Source of the DNA: Schizochytrium sp. TIO01
Taxonomy: Eukaryota > Sar > Bigyra > Thraustochytrida > Thraustochytriidae
Assembly: GCA_004764695.1 (NCBI GenBank)
Contig: SMSO01000032.1
Location: 1,200,501-1,264,500, forward strand
DNA: 64,000 nt
Direction: 5' to 3'
This document shows, piece by piece, positions 36,048 to 46,272 of the stretch. The notes beneath the pieces are model-generated. The model saw only the letters and a list, made by a program, of their open reading frames with translations, was not told where the DNA came from and did no database searches. Within the stretch, counting starts at the first letter, position 1. The number at the start of each line of letters is the position of its first letter. Made by a program: the position numbers and the translations under genes.

Positions 36048-37345
36048 CTAGAGTGGGAATACGGACCCAAAGTCCTTCGCAAACTTTGCTAAATTATGTA
36101 GCCCTCCACTCAAAGTTTCCTCGACATCACCGACAACATCCTTGCCAATTTGAACAAGCTTTGAGAATTCATATGAAGGGTTCACGAAAAGTCCTCGGGA
36201 ATAGTCGCCCGTGGCCTTTACAGTATAAGGGATGTCCAAAACAGACTCTGAATGACAAGCGTCGACGAAACATGTCTGTAGTCTCGAATGGAAGATAAAA
36301 ATAAACAGTTGCTCTAAGGTTAGACTCGGGTTTTGAATTGCAAGAAATATCGAAATTGACTTACCAGCTGTACACCTTCTGGAAGCGGGAGCACCAGCTC
36401 CTTGAGTAGAACGTCATCTGTGATTGCACCTTTTGTTTCGTAATCAAGCGGCAACAGCGTTTCATCTTGACCATCGACCTCATCTCCATTCTCATCAGGC
36501 ACGTACGAGCCATGACCAGACTGTACATGCGATAATTGTTAGAGAAAGACAAGTCCGGCACAACGCGTTAGTAATCAAATCTAGTGCACGTGTGATCGAA
36601 TAGCACATGGGCATGGATGACGGAAACTTACAAAATGAAAGTAAAGAGAGTCGCCAGATTTCGTGTCCCGTACGAACCAGCGGAAAGCTTGGATAAGATT
36701 GAGAAATGTTGGGGCTTTGTGGTGCCCGTCATCGATAACACATAGGATGTTCTCGTCTTTATATCCATGCTTCTTCAAAAATGTTTTGGCTGCTTTAACA
36801 TCATTAATGCAGCCTGATAGCTCGTACTCTTGACCATAGTAGTTAATACCTACAAGAAGCGCTCTCTTCACCGAAACTCCCTCTTCGTTAAGCGGGTTGA
36901 TAACTCTAAAGGTTTCCTTCTTGATATCCACCATCTTGCTGCAGGAAAGCTGGGGCACCTGGGAGTAATGCTTCAATCTGTCACGAAGCTCGTCAAGGAT
37001 TTGCATCCATGTCACGCCTGCAGCAGCACGATCCTCCTCGTTCAACATTCCAAGATATGCGTTGGTGCACGCACCTCCGCTTAGTCCGGCTCCTTCAGGC
37101 CGGAGAAGAGCAACATCGACAACATCAGCGCTGACTTGAGAGTCTTTGCATCCAGCAAGCATAAAGACCGTAGCGGGTATTGCAAGCTCACTTTGTTCTT
37201 TGAATTGCTTCGAAGGGAAGAATATGCCTCGGTCTTTAGCATCACCTGTTTCCTCGCTGTTTTCAAGGGTTGTCTCTGCTGGCATGGCCTCATCACCAGT
37301 TTCAACTTCTGCGTCCACATCAAGCTTTTCTTCTTCTTCTTGCAT
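36048..37345 (-). CDS. Type III (permuted) metacaspase, copy 2, three exons
   Basis: Exons complement(join(36048..36275, 36365..36520, 36632..37345)) encode about 365 residues. Introns of 111 and 89 bases have GTAAGT donors and CAG acceptors and are both phase 0. The first ATG after an in-frame TTG is used. The order is again p10 then p20: PATVFMLAGCKDSQVSADV (58–75), GGACTNAYLGML and YSQVPQLSCSK. The p20 part has RALLVGINYYG, then His241 in FHFSGHGS and Cys297 in VDACHSES. The usual Gly of the CHSG motif is Glu here. The N-terminus (1–55) is very acidic, unlike copy 1. The introns fall directly before the His and Cys motifs. By family it is a calcium-dependent Arg/Lys-specific protease. Confidence 0.9.
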
Positions 37346-38619
37346 CTTGCTCAATAGCGGCGTGGAGCCGGGGCGTCTCGACTTCTATACGTGCCGTTTA
37401 GAAGGCAAATGAATTTGAACTCTACGTTGAACTCCGCCAGCAAAGCTTGCCTCGATTTGTAAGGTTTTGCGTTTCCAATGTTAAAGCAACTCTGCTGTTG
37501 GACTTTTCAAGAACCCTTCGTCTTGTACGATAACCTTCGAGTTTTGTTAGGTAGCCACGCCCTTCCCAGTCTTTAAACGTCTTTGATCGCAATCTCATTC
37601 GGAGTTCTCGCCACACTAGGTCGCTCTCAGTAGACTGGATTTGACTCCACGCAGTCTTACGAGTGATTACCTATGGAAAATCCATCCTGAGATTTTTAAG
37701 TTTCTATAATAGCATTTTTTCTTATTCGTCACATTGCATCAAGGGAGAAAAAGAACACAGGGCTCTCAACTTGACTCAGAAATACAACAATCGAAATCCA
37801 GCACGCAAATGGCTAGAGTCAAGCTATCCTTTTTCATAGAACTGATTCCTCTTTTTCTGTCCACTTTTTAAAATTTGTTTTTCATCTTGTTTGCACACGG
37901 TGTCATATTTTATGCTATTCAGGGGAGCCGTATTAGTATTCATGAAATTAGAATGGTGGGGAGGGGGGAGTGATTTGCTTATCCCTTTTGAGAATAGTCA
38001 CATCAAGTCAACATATATTAAGTCATCTGGAGCTGATGGGAATTTCCATATCCCTCCCCTGGCGGAAAGCAACCTCACCTTTATTTTGAAAGACTTCGGT
38101 TTATATTATTCTCTTCAAGAACGAAAAAGAAAAATATATATATTAGACCCACTGACCTCAATCATTCATGAGGACATTTACCCTAGAATATTCATCATTT
38201 TCCCATGCTCCTCCCCCATTCATGCCGGTGTCTTCTAAGCCAAAGAAACTTGACGGAACTCCCATCCTCCGCGCCGCCCCATCCTCCTGCCAGCGCGTTC
38301 CCAGGAGAACACGGTATCCCCGAGGACCCAGTTCGTCCGTCTGTCAGTGCACACCTCTATCGCACACCTGAGCCTGCCGCCTTCCTTGGCTGTGGGAGAG
38401 TCCGTCTCCTCCTTTTCTTGCCCCTAATTAATTGATTGATTGATTGTGATTGATTGATTCATTCATTCATTCATATGTGATGCCCCATATGGACCATTTG
38501 GTTCATTTCCGTGCTTCTTCCTTTCAGATAAGGAGCCAGAAGAGAGAGCGTTGTGCTTTCTTCCGGGAAGGTCGGCCTTTTATTTTATTGAGAGTTGGAT
38601 GCCATCAAAGCGAAAGCGA

Positions 38620-38670
38620 CGAAAGGCGACGGAAAGCGACGGAAAGCGACGGAAAGCGACGGAGGACGAC
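38620..38670. repeat. Decamer array (GCGACGGAAA-type)
   Basis: Five or six copies of a ten-base unit, the middle three identical, the outer ones diverged. Non-coding. Confidence 0.85.
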
Positions 38671-39504
38671 GAAAAGAGAGGCATAGGGAGCGAAAGCGAA
38701 GACGGTCTCACCTTGGCTGTTGAGAAGTAAAACCTCGAGATTCATTCGCATCATAGGTACCTATGGCTTCTCTTCTGCCAGTGACCGGAAAGGCTTGAAC
38801 ATTAAATTTAACTATTTTTTAAATAATTAAAAAGAAAAGGAAGAGGCAAGTTAAAATAAAATAAACAAACATTTTATCTATTGTATATCATATAGTCGAC
38901 CATGATTTTACAATAAACACATGTTTTTCTAAAATTAAAACTAATAATTTGTTTGCTAAAATTAAAATTAAAATATTAAAAATCGTTTGCAATTGTTTTA
39001 TAAAAAAGCAATTGTAATTAAAATTAATTAAGGAAGGAAGGAAGGATGGAAGGAAAGAGCAAAAGCTTGAGCAGCTCGTCCGCGCTTGTTTCCTCGATAC
39101 CACTGTTTCGCTTTTGCTTCGTTCACCTATTTCCTGACTGCCGAATACGAAACCCATCCTTCTTCAAGTTCTTCTTGAAAACAAAATAAAAGCACGCGTC
39201 GATCGGTGCCTTCGCAGTAATTACGCCGACCCTCCACTGTATAACAGTCAGATACTCTAAACGTTAGAAGCGCTGCACATTCAATACGAGTATGCGTGTT
39301 CCGAGTGTTCCATCGGCTGGCAAGCAATATGGTGACAGAATGAATGAACGAAACACGAGTGCGAAAATGTGTGTGCTTTGTCTAACTTGAGTTCAAAGCG
39401 ATGGATTGGAGTAGGCTCTGACTAGTGGGAGCGACCATATACACCTTATTGCCAAGCTGCCTGCCCTTCGACTTTGAAGACAGCTAGCTACATCGCTGGC
39501 TTCG

Positions 39505-39528
39505 TATCTATCTATCTATCTATCTATC
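39505..39528. repeat. (TATC)n array
   Basis: Six tetranucleotide copies in non-coding DNA, similar to the array at 11551. Confidence 0.85.
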
Positions 39529-39631
39529 GACTTGGCTAGCCTCACTCGGGCATAAACGCTCAGGCCAAAGCGAATTGCAATTTGCCTCAAGCAAGCTGCA
39601 ATTTTCGACAAGCACAAATATACCTCGCAAG

Positions 39632-39650
39632 GGATGGATGGATGGATGGA
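39632..39650. repeat. (GGAT)n array
   Basis: Four to five GGAT copies in the same gene-poor region. Confidence 0.8.
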
Positions 39651-39716
39651 TCTATGGGCGTGTTTATTTATCCTCGTAAGGGCGATCTTTTCCTGCATGA
39701 ACAGAGAAACAAGCTT

Positions 39717-39746
39717 AACAAACAAACAAACAAACAAACAAACAAA
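39717..39746. repeat. (AAAC)n array
   Basis: About seven AAAC copies, the same unit as at 18505. Confidence 0.85.
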
Positions 39747-40159
39747 CCGATCACTATGAATCCCTCACTACTTACTATCTTGGCGGTCTCAAGGATTTCA
39801 AGAGATCCAATCCCGTGAAACAGACTAGACCAGGTACCCGAAGAATCGGGTCCCCTCTACTACGCCATCATGCATCCTTACCTCGTAAGATCACGATGAA
39901 CGCTGGCCGAAAATCAAGCAACCCATCGACTTGAAGCCCTTGCAAAGGTGTGTGGAGAGGTACCTCGCTAGAGCTTTCTTGATAGTTCGCTCCAAGGTTT
40001 GGAGCAACTGCAGGAGGTAGTACGGAAGTAGGTACCAACCTAGCTATCTATCTCTACGTACGTGTGTGTAACTCGAAAACGATGCATGTGCAGTACGCGC
40101 TCTCTAAGGCGGGTATCGTGGTCCTTTGCGGTTGTGGTGGTGGCGATGACTAATCGACT

Positions 40160-40252
40160 GCTTGCTTGCTTCCTTGGCAGGTGAGCAAGCAAGCAAGCAA
40201 GAAAGCAAGCAGGCAAGCGAGCAAGCAAGCAAGCAGGCAGTCAAGCACGCAA
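40160..40252. repeat. Inverted CTTG / CAAG array
   Basis: GCTT/CTTG copies (40160–40172) are followed within about 12 bases by a long run of CAAG/CAGG copies (40184–40252). The two arms are complementary and could pair. Further CTTG copies lie at 40451–40480 and CAAG copies at 40802–40831. Confidence 0.8.
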
Positions 40253-40450
40253 GTGGGCTTGAAAGATCCCGTCGCCGAGAAGGGCGGCCTCATTTGACCG
40301 ACTGCCAGGGCAACAGCTGCGCAACAGCAGCAGCAGTAGCGTCATATGTCCACTCAAATCCATTCTCTTCAAAGCTCTGCCAGGGAAGACGCACGAGCGG
40401 ACGCCAGGTAGGTTCACCCGAGATCAGACCCTCTCACGCGAGCTCTTTTA

Positions 40451-40480
40451 TTGCTTGCTTGTTTGCTTGCTTGCTTGCTT
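40451..40480. repeat. (TTGC)n array
   Basis: About seven copies, reverse complement of the CAAG units at 40184 and 40802. Confidence 0.8.
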
Positions 40481-40801
40481 TAGCTCGGTCGCGTCCTCTC
40501 ATTCGCTGATGCGGTGCGGATCATTGTGGCCCAGGTCGTAGCACACGAAGAACAGGTTGACGGTAGAAGATTATCGCAATTCATTTGTCCAAAAATTGAT
40601 CGAGCAGCCGCTGCGAATGAGCCAGAGCCCGGTGCCTTCGTTCCGCTCAATCGCAGTGCCGACCGAGGCGATGGCTTCTCCACGCTCCAGGCGCGACGCC
40701 ATCTTCGAGCGCTCAGGGAGGCCCGCGCCTGCCCGAGAGCCTAACATTTGACCCTGATGACCGTTGGATGGACGCCGCTTTGGCCTTTTTGGGATGGAGA
40801 G

Positions 40802-40831
40802 CGAGCAAGCAAGCAAGCAGGCAAGCAAGCA
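40802..40831. repeat. (CAAG)n array
   Basis: About seven copies with single-base variants; third member of the CAAG/CTTG group in this 0.7 kb. Confidence 0.8.
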
Positions 40832-41412
40832 ATCAAAGATCAGCGCCAGCAGATAGACAGCCATGACACGCGGTGGCACAGAATGGCAGAGACGCGCAGA
40901 AGAAGCGGCGCGTTGGCATCCTTCGCCTCTGCTGCGCTCGCTCACTCCGCGGACTCCGTTTTTGAATTGTGGCTCTTCAATCATTCATTCATTCCTTCAT
41001 TAACTCTTCATGTTCGAATTTGAATTTGTGCCTTTTCTACAACTCTGTCTGTCTTATTATGTGTTTAGTGAGTTCTTTTATAATGTAAAAATCATTATTT
41101 ATTTCATTTTAAATTCCATTTTTGCAAATAGTTTTATTATTATTTACGCTTTAAAAAAAAAAGGGAGCGTGAAATCTAATTGATAAAAAAGAGAATTTGC
41201 TTCTTGAAAGTTAAACTGCGTTGAGGAAAGGAGATGGATTGGTTTCCATCTCGATGAAGAAAGATCTCGTTCATGCAATCGCGCCGGTGAGCATGGAGTG
41301 TTGAGGCTCGAGAATCCTCCGTCGCAACCTCGAAGCCATCCGCTCCGTCTATGTCGGGCTTGTCCTGCCTACAGAGAGAAGCGAGTTTCGTAAACCATCA
41401 TTTCTGTCATGG

Positions 41413-41495
41413 AGTTAGTTATTGAGTTATTTAGTTATTGAGTTATTTAGTTAGTTAGTTTGTTTGTTAGTTTGTTAGTTTGTTTGTTGTTGTTT
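41413..41495. repeat. TTAG/TTTG degenerate array
   Basis: Imperfect tetranucleotides TTAG, TTTG and TTGA over about 80 bases, non-coding. Confidence 0.75.
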
Positions 41496-41984
41496 CTGGT
41501 GTTGTTAGTGCTGCTTCAGTCTGAACAACTAAACGTTCGCGTGGTCAGTCAGTCACTTCACAACACATAAATAGATCTCCAAGAAGAACGTGAGTCAGTC
41601 AGTCCACAGAACCGACGGGATTTTACAACTTTTGGAGCTCAACTCGCCGCGTTAAGGGTGCACAAGCAATCAGGGAGGGTATCATTGCTCGATCTGATCT
41701 CGTGGCACCGAGGTTCTTGTTCGTTTCTAGGATAGACCCTTTCATGGATTCGTTCATTTGCATCAGTTAGTAAGCTATTCTTTCGGCCGCTGCTTTCAGA
41801 TAAATCAAAACCACCGCTCATGCTTGCTGCGCATCATTTGCATCATTCGCATTATTTATTTGCACTTTCAAACTTCGTATTGATTCGTTCGAGCGAATTG
41901 GTCATTCATTCGTGTTGATGCGTATTGGTTCGTTCGCTTGCATCGATCTTCTGTCCATTTGATTCATTCGTTCTTCTTTCCCGA

Positions 41985-42053
41985 AATCAATCAATCAATC
42001 AATCCATCAATCAATCAATCAATCAATCCATCAATCAATCAATCAATCAATCC

Positions 42054-42085
<32 letters not shown>
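41985..42085. repeat. Higher-order (AATC)n array, 24-base period
   Basis: About 25 AATC units, with a CATC variant at 42004, 42028 and 42052. The variant recurs exactly every 24 bases, so the amplified unit is six tetranucleotides long. Confidence 0.9.
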
Positions 42086-42356
42086 AATAAATGAATGAAT
42101 GCGTTCATTCTCATCTCGCATGCGCTACTAGCATTCAACTACCTATGCACTAAGTCTCTTGTATTCGGGTATGTATATAGAACATCTGTCCCCTCTAAGC
42201 CAGCCAGTGGAGGGGCGGCAAGCAGTGCTGTTGGGAAACCTGCTGTTTGTGCTTCTTGTTCCCTTTCTTCCTTTTTCTGCCGCCCACGATTTCTGAACGT
42301 TTACCGCTCTCTTGGAAACACAGAGAAAGAAAGAAGCAAAGAAGGAAGAGAAGGAA

Positions 42357-42399
42357 GAAAAGAAAAGAAAAGAAAAGAAAAGAAAAGAAAAGAAAAGGA
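42357..42399. repeat. (AGAAA)n pentanucleotide array
   Basis: About eight copies of a five-base purine unit. Open frames across it on both strands are repeat translations. Confidence 0.85.
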
Positions 42400-42429
42400 A
42401 AGAAAGAGAGCTCTGCTTTGCTTTCTTTG

Positions 42430-43130
42430 CTTTGCTCTGCGGCATTTCAAATCCCATTTTCGGCCCTTTCAAGATCTCGCTGCGCGAAGGTCTGAAGAAC
42501 TCCTTCAAAAAGCTCGGCATCAGCGTCAGCGCCAGCGTCAGCCACAGCAGCAGCAGCAGCAGCGGCAGCGGGAGGAGGTGGCGCTGGAGAGCGCGAGGCC
42601 GCCCGTTGACTGCTTTCGAAAACTCGACGCTGGAGGAGGAGGACGATGTTTTGAAAATTTGAAAAGCGGCACGGGGATCTCGGGTCACAGGTTCTGGTTT
42701 GAGCTTGTGTTCATGCACGCGGCGAAGACGGCCAGCGAAGCTTGGCTGCTGCTGCCTCGACGGGTGCTCTCCACTCCACACAAGGCCGCGGCCGGCTTCC
42801 AGCGAGCCCAGGCAGCCCTCGAGAGGGCCCACGACATGCCGACCTCGTTCCGGTGAATTTGAATCTTGATGGACTAAATTAAATCTATCCCGCTCGATCC
42901 GCTCGAGGTCGTGGATGTCTTGGACAAGCAGGTCTTGGAGAAGGTGCTCTTGCACAAGCAGCTCAGCTCTGGCACGACCCCGCCGTGGATCGACTGACAG
43001 TGGAGCATGGAGGATCTCGCGAGGTCCGGGGCCCGCAGCAGAGAGAGCACATCCAGTTCAGGGTCGCGGAGAACGAGCACGCCGGAGAGCCTGGGGGGAG
43101 TACGCGGGCAGTGCTGGTGACGCCATAACA
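42430..43130 (+). pseudogene. Possible decayed coding region
   Basis: Three protein-like stretches in different + frames lie in order: KISLREGLKNSFKKLG onward with a Ser run (from about 42468, stop near 42660), AAAGFQRAQAALERAHDM (stop at 42854–42856), and PLDPLEVVDVLDKQVLEKVL (from about 42890, stop near 42998). Codons end mostly in G or C. The breaks between them could be frameshifts or missed introns. No family is recognised, and the complement strand is also open for part of the length, so this may be a GC-rich non-coding island. Confidence 0.25.
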
Positions 43131-44493
43131 ACTCCAAAGCGGACCACGGAACGCCATGGATCGATGGATGCCTGCCTCAATGAATCATGAAGGAGTTACA
43201 AAGCACATTCATTCTCCGCCCACTCCCAGCTTCAGGTTTGTCGGCGTCGCGGCAGCGAGCGTCGATACTCTCTTTGAGGTGGACCCGATTCTGCTCTGGC
43301 TTGACGGAGGACGGCCCTCGCTCGCCTCGAAACGACAACGAGTGAGTGAGGGACGACCCGAAAGAGCACGCCACGAGCGCCAGCCAGCCTCGCATGATTT
43401 GAGTGGGTGGAGGGAGTTGGTTGATGGATCGATCGGCCGCTTCTTCACTGGATCCATTGGTTCGCAATTTCTCGAGATTTACGAGTGCGCTGCTGCTTTA
43501 CGAGTGCTCTGGAGCAGCATTGTTTTTCCAGTTCAAACTTCGAAAATCGAGGAAAGAACGTCAAGCTTGCTTAAAGGCTGCAAGAAAGAAAGAAAGCAGA
43601 GAAGAAAAGGAAAGACTTTCCCACAACTGAAGAATAAATTTCTATCTGTGATTCTTTTCTTTTTTTTCTCTCTCTTTTTTAAATATATATATATTTTTAA
43701 AAAAGATATGTATAAAAGAAAAGAAAAGGAAAGGAGAGGAGAGGAGAGGAAATCAATCGATCAATCAATCTGACAATCATTGCAAATGTGGGTTTCTTCA
43801 ACCAAGGCGCCGCGATTACGCAGAGGAGCGCTTGCTAGGCCTATTTCTCTCACGGCGGTTTCGCTGGACCTCCAGTTCACTCGCGGGTGTTTGCGCTGGT
43901 GCCTATGCCGTGGGTCACGATGATCTCGATCGATCGGCTGTGCGTCCGTCATTGTTTCTTCATGCAGAATTGTAAAACTGCATGCATGCACCAATATGGC
44001 TGCCATTTTCGGGTTTCTGCGCTCCCTCTCTGCATTCTCACAGAGTAATTTGGGGCCTTTTCATTACGATCTCGCTGGAGTCTTTGTCTATTCACTACAT
44101 AGTTCACTCGCCATACACCTCAGGTTGTGCGCGGCAGTGGTTCGTCCATTGCCAACTAACTATTGACAGGGACTGTTTGACCCTCCAAACAGAAGCACGC
44201 AAGGGAAACAATAATGCCCGCTGTGGAACCGTGGCTTACTTACCAAGAGGAAGTTGGTTAGTTCCTCGCAGTCGCAGCGACGGCTTCGGCGGACTTGGAA
44301 TGAATGACAAAGGTTCGGAAAGAGGTGCCTGGAAACTAAATACCTACGGCTATCTCAGAAGCCTTGATCGACCAAAGCGACGGAAGTTTTCACATGTTCA
44401 CTACTCTCAGTTTGCAAAACAGATACTTCGTCAACGCCAACTGGCAGAGAGAAGAAGAGGGAGAAAGAAGAAGGGAAAGCAGGAGCTGAAGCC

Positions 44494-44494
<1 letters not shown>

Positions 44495-44565
<71 letters not shown>

Positions 44566-44567
44566 TC
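44495..44567. repeat. (CTTT)18 tetranucleotide array
   Basis: About 18 uninterrupted copies; the longest pure microsatellite in the window. Open frames through it on both strands are repeat translations. Confidence 0.95.
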
Positions 44568-45417
44568 GCAAAATTTGAAAATTTGCTCTTTGAAAGAGTA
44601 AAAACAAAAATAGAAGGGGAAAGTATAATAGTATAGAGCAAAAGTGGAAAAGTTGCTTTTATATAATAAAAATGTAAAAACGCGGGCGTACTTGAAAAAT
44701 AAGTACTGTTAGCAGGAGCAACAAAGGGAAAGAAGCCCGAGTACTGTGCTCCAGGCTGGTTCCGGAGTGGCGTCTGGCGGCCCGAGAGGGTTTTACAGTC
44801 TCTGCGCAAGTCGAAGATTCTGGCCCTCGCAACCAAGGAAGGGTTTGCAGTGTCCTGACAGTGATGCCACGATGACTCAATCAACAGGGAAGTCGGTGTA
44901 AGGATTTACTACAAAAATAATAATATTATGTTTTTGCTTTTAAAAAAACATTTTATTATTTTATTACTTATATTTTTAAATGGCACTTGGTATATAAAAT
45001 TACAAGAGCTAAAGAGGAGGGGATTTAAAGGCACGAGACGATGTTTTCGCAGATAAAGAATGTTTTGTTTCGAAAGGAAGTTAAGTTGTTTCGTATGTAT
45101 GCTACGAGTTTAACATAGGCGCTACATGAGGTTGTATCAATATGATTCCTACTCAGCACCCGTCCCGCACGCCTCGCCAAACCCGCAAGCAAACCTCTTC
45201 GCTGGTACCCCGCGAGCCTCGTACGCCCATTTCCCCCAACTGCTCAATTAAGCGAAGCCATCCCGGCAGCACGCCGTGGAGCCTAACGTTCTGCTCTCCC
45301 GGCGATCTCTCGACCCTGTGGACCTCTTGCTGAGCTAACTATATAGCTCATCGTTGATACCTTCCTCCGTCTAGTAGTACTTGGGAAATAAACTCCTCTT
45401 GTCTCATCTCCACGAAG

Positions 45418-46272
45418 ATGTACTCCAACTCCGTGGTAGCTTTGGTCATAGCTGTCGTGGCCTTTTTGGCGGTCTTGCAGCCAGCTTCCGCGGCCCGTCT
45501 TGGTGCAACACAGCAAACACAAGCCGAGCAAGAGCTTGCGGCAACCACTGCAGAAGCCCTTGAGGCGAGCATTCGCGCGAGTCTCAGTGGGAACCGAAAG
45601 AAGAAAACTTGCTCTTCGACTATGAAGTGGACTCGTAAGTGCAGCGAAATGCTCATGAATAGCTGCTTGCAGACTTCATCTCTGGAAATCATTACCTCTA
45701 CTTCATATCTGGAAACATCCGCGAAAAGATGCCCCGGCCAGTGCGTGTGCAAGAACGCCTTGGATTATTATGACGAGGAGGCCAACGAGTGCGTTTCAGA
45801 CATTTCAGAGTGCACCACGAGCTGCTCTGGAGACCTTGTCTGGACAACATGCGGATCCGCATGCCCAAAGAACTGCGCTGGTGACACTGAAGTTACGAAC
45901 ACATCGTGCATCACAAGCTGCGTGTCGGCTTGCCGATGCCCTAACAACCAGTATCAGAACGTGGATACTAACCTCTGCTACGATACCTTCGCAGAGTGTA
46001 AGGCAGGTACTAAGACGGATGAGCTCAGTGTGAGTACTTGTGATGGAGACCTTGAGTATAATGAGTGCGGATCCAGTTGTAGTCAGGCTTGCACAACCGC
46101 AGAACGGGATACTACTCTGGTCTGTACTACTGAGTGCGTGGAGAAGTGCCAATGCCCTTCCGATACTCCATACCTCAACCCAACCACCAACTCGTGTTAT
46201 GCGTCTTACGATACTTGCTACAGTGACTACTCTAGCGGTACCACATCCTCTGATGACAGCACCAGCATGTGA
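45418..46272 (+). CDS. Secreted cysteine-rich protein with TIL-like repeats
   Basis: A 284-residue intronless protein. Residues 1–25 are a clear signal peptide: a hydrophobic core (VVALVIAVVAFLAVL) ending in ASA before Ala-Arg. About 27–58 is an Ala/Glu helix. The rest has about three cysteine-rich units, at about 63–130, 131–200 and 205–275, each with CxxxCxC, TTC/ECGSxC and a CxCP motif. This spacing is like trypsin-inhibitor-like (TIL) or VWF-type modules. The final residues are Ser/Thr/Asp-rich. It should be exported to the wall or medium. A protease-inhibitor role is possible from the family, but adhesion or wall building is as likely. No GPI signal is seen at the end. Confidence 0.78.
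   Translation: MYSNSVVALVIAVVAFLAVLQPASAARLGATQQTQAEQELAATTAEALEASIRASLSGNRKKKTCSSTMKWTRKCSEMLMNSCLQTSSLEIITSTSYLETSAKRCPGQCVCKNALDYYDEEANECVSDISECTTSCSGDLVWTTCGSACPKNCAGDTEVTNTSCITSCVSACRCPNNQYQNVDTNLCYDTFAECKAGTKTDELSVSTCDGDLEYNECGSSCSQACTTAERDTTLVCTTECVEKCQCPSDTPYLNPTTNSCYASYDTCYSDYSSGTTSSDDSTSM

Larger units (their letters stand above)
37346..45417. other. Large gene-poor, repeat-rich region
   Basis: About 8 kb. Only the first few hundred bases (metacaspase 2 promoter) and the last few hundred (leader of the secreted TIL gene) have an obvious job. Between them are many simple arrays (listed separately) and GC-rich islands at about 40160–40980 and 42440–43470. Broken but protein-like frames lie in those islands at about 40542–40800 and 42430–43130 (+). 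No transposon protein was recognised. Confidence 0.5.

Noticed and set aside
42143-42955. 270-codon open frame on the complement
   Set aside because: Its middle is the AGAAA array read as Phe/Ser/Leu and the ends show no domain.
44390-44884. Open frames through the CTTT array on both strands
   Set aside because: Repeat translation (Lys-Glu-Arg or Phe-Leu-Ser periodic protein).
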